DNA of 64,000 nt from Clostridium kluyveri DSM 555 (GTDB lineage: Bacteria > Bacillota > Clostridia > Clostridiales > Clostridiaceae), in assembly GCF_000016505.1 (NCBI RefSeq), contig NC_009706.1, positions 2,604,001-2,668,000 of the forward strand, read 5' to 3'. Shown one piece after another: positions 57,320 to 64,000 of this stretch. Below the pieces are notes generated by a model, which was given only the letters and a program-made list of their open reading frames with translations, had not been told where the DNA came from and did not search any database. Position 1 is the first letter of the stretch, and each line of letters starts with the position of its first letter. The position numbers and the translations under genes are program-made.

Positions 57320-58300
57320 TTAAAATTTCTGAATGAGAGTTTCTATAGTCTTAACAGCATTCCTACCTTCACTGGTGGGAATGCACGGATAAACATGATT
57401 CTGTCCAATCCCTTTATACAAGGTAGTTTTGACTCCCGCTTCTTTTAATTTATGGTCTAATTTCATAATGTCTGGATAAAATTGCTCTCTGGTACCCACG
57501 AAAATCGTGACATTCTTTAAACCTGACAGATCACCATATAGCGGGCTTACCTGATAGTTTTTCGGTTCTGAATCTGCCGCCCAATATTTTCCATAAACAA
57601 TCAAGGATTTTCGATCCAGCATAGGGTCAATATCTTGATATTTCTCAATATCAGGATTGGACATTGTCACATCTACCCAAGGAGAAAGCAAAACCAAAGC
57701 ATCTGGTTGTGAAATGTTTTTTTCCTTGAATGTTTCACTTAAGCCCAATGCCAATCCTTCTCCAGCTGAGTCGCCCATCAATACTACTTTTCTAGTTTTT
57801 TTGTCAGACAACAATGATCGATATAATGCATCCAAAAGGTGATATGACTCTTTATATGTGGCAAAAGGTGCCAATGGGTAGATGGGAACAACAATTTTTG
57901 CATTTGTAGTTTTTGCGACTTTATTTAACATTTGCCAATGTTGAATGAGCGGTTGATTCACATAACCTCCACCATGAATATATAGAATTACGGTTCCAGT
58001 ATTTTTCTTCTCGTTTAAACTATAACAATCCATTCCCATGAAATCAGACTTGTTGAGTGGCACATCGAATTTCATACCTGAATCGATTCTGTAAGGTTTT
58101 TCGCCAGCTTTCTTCTTTTTTAATAACTCAGTTTCCGCTTGTTTAGTTGTTTTGACATCTTTCATTGTCCACAAAATCCGTTTAACGATCGTTGAGCTAA
58201 CGCTTCGATCATAGCGGACGTGGGAATAAACTGTCAATCCCAACATAAGCACTACGATAACTCCCAGTAAGATCAAAATTTTTTTCCAGACTCTTTTCAT
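57320..58300 (-). CDS. Alpha/beta hydrolase, HSL-type esterase with N-terminal membrane segment
   Basis: A 326-residue esterase of the hormone-sensitive-lipase group. An N-terminal helix (about 6-28) anchors or exports it. LYIHGGGYVNQP is the HGGG oxyanion loop, LMGDSAGEGLALGL the GDSAG nucleophile, DPMLDRKSL region and TIFVGTREQFYPDI the acid, and GIGQNHVYPCIP the His. It likely hydrolyses acetyl or acyl esters. AAAGGAAAATG precedes the ATG. A TGTCTA-type operator lies about 190 bases upstream, so it may belong to the same regulon as the MMPL operon. Confidence 0.87.
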   Translation of the reverse strand: MKRVWKKILILLGVIVVLMLGLTVYSHVRYDRSVSSTIVKRILWTMKDVKTTKQAETELLKKKKAGEKPYRIDSGMKFDVPLNKSDFMGMDCYSLNEKKNTGTVILYIHGGGYVNQPLIQHWQMLNKVAKTTNAKIVVPIYPLAPFATYKESYHLLDALYRSLLSDKKTRKVVLMGDSAGEGLALGLSETFKEKNISQPDALVLLSPWVDVTMSNPDIEKYQDIDPMLDRKSLIVYGKYWAADSEPKNYQVSPLYGDLSGLKNVTIFVGTREQFYPDIMKLDHKLKEAGVKTTLYKGIGQNHVYPCIPTSEGRNAVKTIETLIQKF

Positions 58301-58484
58301 AATGACATTTTCCTTTCTAAGATTTACAAGTTTGTTTACTAATTTTTATAACTGTATACTAAAATATGATCAAAGAAACCCTTTTAGTCCTAAATATACC
58401 ACTGTTCAATATTTTGTAAATGCAAATCTGCAAACACAATTATATACTCATCATGAATAGCTAGTAAGCCTCAAAAAAAATATT

Positions 58485-58502
58485 ATGTCTAATATTAGAC
58501 AT
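58485..58502. promoter_or_regulatory. TetR operator, site 3 (upstream of esterase gene)
   Basis: ATGTCTAATATTAGACAT, a perfect 18-bp palindrome with the same TGTCTA-N4-TAGACA core as sites 1 and 2. Confidence 0.6.
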
Positions 58503-58538
58503 TCTAGATATTGCGCAAATATTCGATGAAAGGAAAGA

Positions 58539-58571
58539 GGAAAGTTTGCTTATTTTAATTGCAAACTTTCC
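58539..58571 (-). terminator. Perfect 11-bp hairpin after the PrpR-type pseudogene
   Basis: GGAAAGTTTGC (58539-58549) and GCAAACTTTCC (58561-58571). The T content following on the minus strand is modest (TCTTTCCTTT). Confidence 0.55.
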
Positions 58572-58601
58572 TTGCAGATAACTATTTCTTCTGTTTCCAC
58601 T

Positions 58602-59800
58602 TTATTTTTTCCTGATACACCAAAATTGTGTACGGCTAATTCCCAGCCTGCTGGCTGCCAAAGTCCAATTCCCCCTGCATTCATTTAAAACTTTATAAAT
58701 ATGTCTTTTCTTAACTTTCTCCAGGTTATCGGTATGATCACAATTGTTTTCTTCGTATTTGTAATTTTTACCTTCTAACTTTTCATTTATTATTTTTTCT
58801 ATAGCCTCATCAGTTATTATACTGTATTATATTTCCAGGCCAATGCTAATGCTGCAGTTTATCTAAAGCATTATTTGAGATTTTCACTGATTTTTTCCTC
58901 GTACTCTTGAATTTTAGTTATATGCTGAAATGTTTCTACAGCCCCAATTGTTTTGTTATTTATAATTACAGGTACCCTGTTAGTGACAATCTGGGTTTTT
59001 CCAATTTGGAACAGCTGCCCTAGTTCAGACTCGGTTTGATTTAAAACTTCAGGAAGCATGGTATTCGGTATTAATTCATCAACTGGATGTCCAAGAGCCT
59101 TTTCAATGGGAATACCCAGCATTTTACTGACGGCAGAATTAAAAGTAATAACTCTTTTAGTATAATCTATAGAAACTACGCCTTCACTGATATAATTTAA
59201 AATCGCTTTAAATTGCTCCGTTTTTTGTTTTTCTTTGCGTGTACTTTTTATAATTCTTCTAGCTTCTTTAATGCTGGAATCCACTGTTACAGCACTTGTT
59301 TCTAATAAAACAGTGGGAATATTATATTTCAAAGCCAGATTTTCAGCAACCGTTCCTCCAAGAATCACATCTATTTTTTCACCGGAATTAATTAAATTTT
59401 TTATGTATCTTTCTCCATCGTGCTCATCGTTGATATAATAAATATGTATATTTACATTTAAAATTTTTCTTAATAAGCCAACTCCTTCAATAATATTTTG
59501 AAATCCAATAATAAAAATATTTGATCCATATTTTTTGGCGGTATACACAGCATTTATCAAATCATAGGGTGAAACCTCCATTTTAATTACAGGTACCGAT
59601 TGAACAGTATTTTCAATAATAGAAGCAGTGCCTCCCCTTGATATTATAGCCCCTACGCCTTCTTTTTCCGCCAATCTGGCTATTTTAATTGATTGATTCA
59701 ATAATGCCAGTTTTACATCCACATCATTATAACGGTCAGCTACTTTTTTAGCTGTATATTCAATTTTAAAATGTGGAGCAATAATTAAAATAGGTTTCAC
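58602..59800 (-). pseudogene. PrpR-type sigma-54-dependent regulator, AAA+ domain deleted
   Basis: Residues 1-305 carry a PrpR_N ligand-sensing domain (ILIIAPHFKIEYTAKKV, GAIISRGGTASII) and a PAS domain (ILNYISEGVVSIDYTKRVITFN) and end with a stop at 58871. After it, in broken frames, the end of an AAA+ domain (KLQH stop HWPGNI, cf. WPGNIRQL) and an intact Fis-type HTH (VLNECRGNWTLAASRLGISRTQFW) can still be read to 58602. About 700 bases for the central AAA+ domain are missing, so it cannot activate sigma-54 promoters. Start: GTG at 59800 with AGAGGAGG upstream. It adjoins the radical SAM gene it once probably controlled. The first part may persist as a truncated protein (58871-59800). Confidence 0.8.
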
Positions 59801-59830
59801 ATTGCATCCTCCTCTTAATGACAAGCCCCT

Positions 59831-60955
59831 CTAAAAAATCATCTTTCCCGGTTTATAGCCCTCGGGCAATTCTTCTTCACTTAAAAACTTGAAATTGTCA
59901 TCACCCAGTATTGGTAAAAATGCTTCATATGGAATCCTGGAAAACTCACAGGCATAATTGCTGGCTCCGAACCATTTACCCTCCTTGCTGCTCAGGTTCA
60001 AGTCTCTGGCAAATTTTGTATAGTTCGAGCAATCATGAACCACTAAATCCCACTTTTCTTCATCGGCTGTTTTCATGAATTTCAGAGTTAATTCTCTGCT
60101 CCAAATTGGAGATATGTAGCCCTGCCTGGAAATATACATGTCTTCCCCATAATAATTGTTTATGTTATTCTCATTTAAATGTAATTCTGCACAATTGATA
60201 AAATCAAGTTTTGTATCCAAGATGGCCTGCTTTTTCTCAAAAAAAATTTCGAAAAACTCGGGAGTCATTGGGGTTTCAATACCTACACTTTTAATATATT
60301 TTTTCGCTGTTCCGATATTTTCAATCACCTTGTCCGAACACTCAGAAGCACCCAGGTTGAAACGTATCTCGTCAAGGCCGGCTTCACCTAATGCTTTCAA
60401 TGTTTCCTCTGTAGCTAAAATGCCATTTGTATACAGATGTTGATGAACTTGAGCATCACTAAATTTCCTTATTACCGGATAGTATTTTTCAATTTCCATA
60501 AACGGCTCTAAATAAACATAGCAAATGCCAGTGGGTTTCTTCTGAATGGAAAGAAGCAAATCAATATCCTTGTCATAAAATCTTGTGCCTCCAATTTCCC
60601 ACATACCTTCGCCAATTGGAGGAATATCTTCCAGCTCTCCATAATCATAACAGAACTTGCACTCCATGTTACACTTATTGGTTTTCCTGATTGCATTCAG
60701 ACCAGTACCCAGCAGACAGGAACGGCACCCCTGGGGAAATTTACTTTCATTTCCCACAAAAAAAGTTCTATTCTTCAAGGTTTTCAAACCTTTAATTTCT
60801 GACATTAACATATTATTTCTATGATCAATGGCTGCCTCAATTTGTGCAAAGGCAGAGTAAACAATCTCCTGCTGTTTTGTCATAATTTCTTCTTCCTCAG
60901 GCAGTGTTGAAAAAAATTCAAACCATTTCAGTGCATCTTTCTTTGAAATTTTCAT
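59831..60955 (-). CDS. Radical SAM protein
   Basis: A 374-residue enzyme. TNKCNMECKFCYDYG gives the CX3CX2C [4Fe-4S] motif near residue 100; before it is a CRSCLLGTG motif with two more Cys, and a later CSNYTKF/ACEFSRI pair could hold auxiliary ligands. Start at 60955 with ATAGGAGG 8 bases upstream. In clostridia such genes are paired with PrpR-type sigma-54 regulators, as here (30 bases apart, same strand). The reaction is not known. Confidence 0.85.
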   Translation of the reverse strand: MKISKKDALKWFEFFSTLPEEEEIMTKQQEIVYSAFAQIEAAIDHRNNMLMSEIKGLKTLKNRTFFVGNESKFPQGCRSCLLGTGLNAIRKTNKCNMECKFCYDYGELEDIPPIGEGMWEIGGTRFYDKDIDLLLSIQKKPTGICYVYLEPFMEIEKYYPVIRKFSDAQVHQHLYTNGILATEETLKALGEAGLDEIRFNLGASECSDKVIENIGTAKKYIKSVGIETPMTPEFFEIFFEKKQAILDTKLDFINCAELHLNENNINNYYGEDMYISRQGYISPIWSRELTLKFMKTADEEKWDLVVHDCSNYTKFARDLNLSSKEGKWFGASNYACEFSRIPYEAFLPILGDDNFKFLSEEELPEGYKPGKMIF

Positions 60956-61082
60956 AATATATCCTCCTATAAGTCTGTCTTTCACAACTCTAATTCTTTC
61001 TTTTACTGTATGGCAATTATCAATTCCAATATAATTCATAACTACATAAAAACCAGCTCAATATCAACATACCAAGCTAGTT

Positions 61083-61214
61083 TCACTTTAGAATTTTTCT
61101 AATCCATTTAGGCATATTTTTACTTTTCCATTTAATAGTTCCATTAATCAAATAAGCTATTTCCTCAATTTGTTTTGTATTATCATATATATTAGTTTCA
61201 TCACAGCCAGGCAT
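61083..61214 (-). CDS. Hypothetical small protein (43 aa)
   Basis: MPGCDETNIYDNTKQIEEIAYL…, ending MPKWIRKILK. Basic C-terminus, no membrane segment. It starts 2 bases after the stop of the 56-residue gene, so it is translationally coupled. No family recognised. Confidence 0.5.
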   Translation of the reverse strand: MPGCDETNIYDNTKQIEEIAYLINGTIKWKSKNMPKWIRKILK

Positions 61215-61216
61215 CT

Positions 61217-61387
61217 CTATTTACTTATTGTCCTTTTTTGCTCTTTTTGTAATACCATATTTGATAGATTCATATAAAAATCTTGTTCTTCCTTTGTTTT
61301 TGCCTTTTTAAATAATTCTTTTAAATCCCAATATGAATATTTTAGGAATTGTTCATATAAGCCATTTTGTTGATTTATTTTTTCCAT
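61217..61387 (-). CDS. Hypothetical small helical protein (56 aa)
   Basis: MEKINQQNGLYEQFLKYSYWD… is charged and helical (LKELFKKAKTKEEQDFYMNL). TTGGAGGGAATTATT precedes the ATG at 61387, a good RBS, so it is likely expressed. Forms a pair with the 43-residue gene downstream. Confidence 0.6.
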   Translation of the reverse strand: MEKINQQNGLYEQFLKYSYWDLKELFKKAKTKEEQDFYMNLSNMVLQKEQKRTISK

Positions 61388-61643
61388 AATAATTCCCTCC
61401 AACAAATAATACTTTTATTATATTATAGCTTAATAAATTTTATCATATCTATCTTATTTTACACAAGCATATGGACGCTCCTTTTGATAAAGAATTGTAA
61501 CAAATAATTTATACATATTATTCATTAACAACCCTTACTATATACTCAAATACTACTGCTGTTTTATAATTATTTGTTTATGTATTGATTGCTAATATTA
61601 AATTTTAAACTGGAGTTTTTTTCATTATATATTCTAACATCTC

Positions 61644-61690
61644 AACCATTAACATATCATTTCTATAATCAATGGCTGCCTCAAGATGTA
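61644..61690 (-). pseudogene. Short duplicate of the radical SAM gene
   Basis: About 40 bases nearly identical to 60801-60841 of the radical SAM gene (CTGCCTCAA, TGATCAATGG-like core; encodes EAAIDYRNDMLM). Too short to be a gene; a trace of an earlier tandem copy. The rest of 61388-61740 is empty. Confidence 0.45.
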
Positions 61691-61740
61691 CCCCTTATTG
61701 CAGAATATTTTTATCCAATGGGAATGCTTTATTTATACTT

Positions 61741-62208
61741 TTACTCTTGACTATCAACACCTGCATACAACTTGGTAATCATAGTGTAAAACAAATGGAT
61801 TTCTTCATCAGAATACTCATGAAACAAACTATTAAGTTTTTCATTGTGAAAATAAAAAACTTCCTCAAAATAGCTATCACCTTTTTCCGTTAGCTGAATT
61901 GAGGTATTTCGCTTATTAACAGGATTTTTCCGAATGGTTACAAAACCTTTTTTCTCCAGTGATGCAGCCAGCTTCTTTATATTTTGCCTGGAGGAACCTG
62001 ACAATTTCCCCAAGTGAGTAAAGGTGGTTTTACCAGTTGTATGTTTTATCATCACAAGCAGCATAAATTGTTTCAGTGTGAGAAATGGATCGGCTTTATC
62101 AAAAATTGCTTGCAGACGATTTTGCAAAATAAATATACTCGCAAAGATACCACGTGTTTCTTTTTCTCGCTTACCACTATAATTTTTAATCATATCATCA
62201 ATCTGCAT
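61741..62208 (-). CDS. MarR family transcriptional regulator
   Basis: A 155-residue MarR protein: LTLKQFMLLVMIKHTTGKTTFTHLGKLSGSSRQNIKKLAASL (in part) is the HTH; TIRKNPVNKRNTSIQLTEKG the wing. The flanking helices are complete. It is divergent from the membrane-protein gene at 62308, with a perfect palindrome between them (62259-62278), so it most likely represses both. Confidence 0.9.
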   Translation of the reverse strand: MQIDDMIKNYSGKREKETRGIFASIFILQNRLQAIFDKADPFLTLKQFMLLVMIKHTTGKTTFTHLGKLSGSSRQNIKKLAASLEKKGFVTIRKNPVNKRNTSIQLTEKGDSYFEEVFYFHNEKLNSLFHEYSDEEIHLFYTMITKLYAGVDSQE

Positions 62209-62258
62209 AACGTTTTCCCTTCCATTAACAATAACTTATCCATTATATCTATTTACAT

Positions 62259-62278
62259 TATAGTAACTAGTTACTATA
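62259..62278. promoter_or_regulatory. MarR operator palindrome
   Basis: TATAGTAACTAGTTACTATA, a perfect 20-bp dyad in the divergent region between marR and the membrane-protein gene. TAGTAACTAGTTACTA-type dyads are typical of MarR sites. Confidence 0.78.
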
Positions 62279-62307
62279 TTTGATGTCATGCATCAAGGAG
62301 GACTGCA

Positions 62308-63197
62308 ATGAAGATGAATAAAACAAGCAATTTACTGGTGATTTTCATTATCATCCTGGCAGCAATTGCTTCTGCATATGGTTTTTTTCAAATAATGTTA
62401 TCAATGAAAATCAAACAATTCAAACTATTAATAATGAAACCGTCACGCTTTATGGAAAAGGATTATATCATAATGAATCAGTATCTATGGCAACACAAGT
62501 AAGAGCTCAAGACGTAGTTACACTGGTCTTTGCCATTCCCCTACTGCTGGTTTCGTTGATTCTGAACAAAAGGTCCCTCAAAGGAAAATTGTTGTTGGCA
62601 GGAACATTAGGTTATTTTCTATACACCTATATGAACTATTCGTTTTTAGCAATATACAACAATTTCTTTCTGATTTATGTGTTACTGATGTCACTGTCGC
62701 TTTTTGCCTTTATAATCAATATTACTTCACAGAAACTGCAGAATTTGGAGAAATGCTTTTCAGCCGCCATGCCCAGTAAGCCTGTTGGAATTTTCATCAT
62801 CGTTATCGGCATTATTATAAGTTTGATGTGGTTAGGCAGAATAGTTCCTACCATTGGTAATGATACTGTGAATGGTTTGGAGCATTATACTACTTTCGTT
62901 ATTCAAGCAATGGACTTAGGAATTGTCCTTCCAGTGACTGTAGTAAGTGGTGTTTTGCTATTGCGAAAGAAAAGTTTAGGTTACTTGCTTGCCCCAATCA
63001 TTATCATTAAGGGCATAACATTACTGTTAGCTATTGATGTGATGGCTATTTCCATGGCAATTAGTGGTGTTTCAGTTTCGCCGATTGAACTAACTCTTTT
63101 CCCATTATTTACTCTGATATTTATTATGATTTTGTGGATAATATTCAAAAATTTTAAATCAATAGATAATATTTACACATATAAAAAAACGATTTAG
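62308..63197 (+). pseudogene. Multi-span membrane protein, frameshifted in a T7 tract
   Basis: An AAGGAGG site leads an ATG at 62308 (MKMNKTSNLLVIFIIIL…). After AYGFF the frame changes at TTTTTTT (62382-62388 region); with eight T it would read SNNVINENQTIQTINNETVTLYG and join the 236-residue frame (MATQVRAQDVVTLVFAIPLL…) starting at 62487. Five to six further helices follow to 63197. Family unknown. Homopolymer slippage could be phase variation, a true mutation or a read error. MarR-controlled by context. Confidence 0.7.
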
Positions 63198-63302
63198 TTA
63201 AATCAAAGCATTTTCATAGCCATTTAGCACAAACTCTCTCAATGCCGCATTCAAAATTACGCTCCGTCTCTGCAGTTCTAAATCCAGCAATTTTATAAGC
63301 AT
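63198..63302 (-). pseudogene. N-terminal scrap of a TetR-family gene
   Basis: 34 codons with AAGGGGGAC before the ATG; RRSVILNAALREFVLNGYENA is the first helix of a TetR DNA-binding domain, after which a stop follows. The body of the gene is missing. Confidence 0.5.
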
Positions 63303-63321
63303 ACAATGTCCCCCTTTTTTG

Positions 63322-63364
63322 ATCTGTCAGATAAATAAATTATATCATTATTCACCTGACAGAT
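63322..63364. promoter_or_regulatory. Inverted repeat upstream of the TetR scrap
   Basis: ATCTGTCAG (63322-63330) and CTGACAGAT (63356-63364), 9-bp arms 25 bases apart around an AT-rich promoter-like core. Likely the old operator of the lost TetR regulator. Nothing else is seen up to 63533. Confidence 0.45.
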
Positions 63365-63533
63365 TAAAAACTCCCAAGGTAATCCCCTCAGAAGCTTTCA
63401 TTTATTATTTTTTGGGTTATAAAGGACCCCAGGACTTTTCTGAGAGTTAACATATATTTCTATATTATTATTCTAATACATACTAACCGGACAAAATGAA
63501 TTATTAAAATCAATGCTTTCAAAACTCAGGCAC

Positions 63534-64000
63534 TTAAATTTCATCCAGGGATTTTTGTTTTGTTTCAACTCCTAACACAGCAATAATAAATGCCACTATT
63601 ACAAGTATACATCCAAGTACTATAAAAACAGTTCTGGTATCATAGTTTTTAAGCATCCATGCTACTCCATAAGAGCTGAATATAGTTGCCAGCCTTCCTA
63701 CTGCATTACAAAACCCCGATCCTCTAAGTCTTATATCTGTGGGGAACAATTCCGGAACATAAATGGCAAGGCCAAGTGTAAGAAGTATATATATAATTAC
63801 AGTGAGGAAAAAACCCATAGTCAGTATTACAGCCATAGTATTTTGTGAAGCATATGCATATCCAAGTATTCCTGCTGCAAGCATAAATGCAGTAAGGCAC
63901 CATTTACGCCCCAATTTATTCACAATAAAACTCCCAATTAATGCTCCAAGAGGTGCACCTATCATCATTATGGTTGTATATCCCAATGATTTAGACACAT
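63534..64000 (-). CDS. MFS transporter, partial (C-terminal half)
   Basis: The last 155 residues of a major facilitator superfamily transporter; the frame runs off the window. LGALIGSFIVNKLGRKWCL is the loop 8-9 motif, and YVPELFPTDIRLRGSGFCNAVGRLATI is the conserved motif of the sugar/aromatic-acid porter groups (AAHS or SP-like). The last helices and charged tail are complete. Substrate not determinable. Confidence 0.88.
   Translation of the reverse strand, partial: VSKSLGYTTIMMIGAPLGALIGSFIVNKLGRKWCLTAFMLAAGILGYAYASQNTMAVILTMGFFLTVIIYILLTLGLAIYVPELFPTDIRLRGSGFCNAVGRLATIFSSYGVAWMLKNYDTRTVFIVLGCILVIVAFIIAVLGVETKQKSLDEI

Overview
The window is AT-rich and looks like a chromosomal accessory stretch of a spore-forming Clostridium (sensu stricto or close relative). 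The basis is an alpha/beta-type small acid-soluble spore protein, strong AGGAGG ribosome binding sites with some TTG/GTG starts, EFR1-type flavodoxin/ferredoxin fusions, a 2,4-dienoyl-CoA-reductase-like flavoenzyme and a PrpR-type sigma-54 regulator next to a radical SAM gene. The species cannot be fixed from the sequence. I see no tRNA, rRNA or CRISPR array.

Layout. 1-6.8 kb: end of a crotonase gene, SASP, HelD, an acyltransferase/TetR operon with a palindromic operator, a small exported protein ending in three copies of a nonapeptide, an orphan small-RNA candidate, and three copies of a structured intergenic repeat. 6.9-8.8 kb: arsR-acr3-arsC operon. 9.2-11.4 kb: a Vat-like acetyltransferase and an ABC-F gene (frameshifted) preceded by a leader peptide and attenuator. 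11.4-17.2 kb: decayed DNA around an apparently complete IS3-family element, a PadR/HAAS operon and several gene scraps. 17.2-21.3 kb: two amidohydrolases and a two-component system, with matching 11-bp direct repeats in front of both. 21.4-26.2 kb: MarR, SdpI-like, MBL-fold, esterase, broken nitroreductase. 26.4-38.3 kb: a defence island with a chimeric Wadjet-like remnant, a TOTE-type primase/helicase/PLD protein, an uncharacterised operon containing a SecB-like chaperone and a PD-(D/E)xK-like protein, and a dead type III restriction-modification system. 38.3-41.8 kb: DUF2975/XRE pair and fragments of EFR1, glycosyltransferase and rifampicin phosphotransferase genes. 42-58.5 kb: a redox and envelope cluster (TetR, OYE-type reductase, EFR1 ferredoxins, SDRs, cobalamin radical SAM, GLUG surface protein, MMPL exporter, esterase), with the same TGTCTA-N4-TAGACA palindrome at three promoter regions. 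58.6-64 kb: a PrpR-type regulator that lost its AAA+ domain, radical SAM, two small genes, MarR with a perfect palindrome, a frameshifted membrane protein, a TetR scrap and the end of an MFS transporter.

Gene decay is a theme. Some lesions are single-base (ABC-F, nitroreductase, Res 3' end, the 62.3 kb membrane gene) and could be real or assembly errors. Others are clear deletions (mod, rph, PrpR regulator, Wadjet chimera, EFR1 and OYE scraps). The most promising unexplained system is the SecB-like-chaperone operon at 32.2-34.2 kb beside the TOTE gene.
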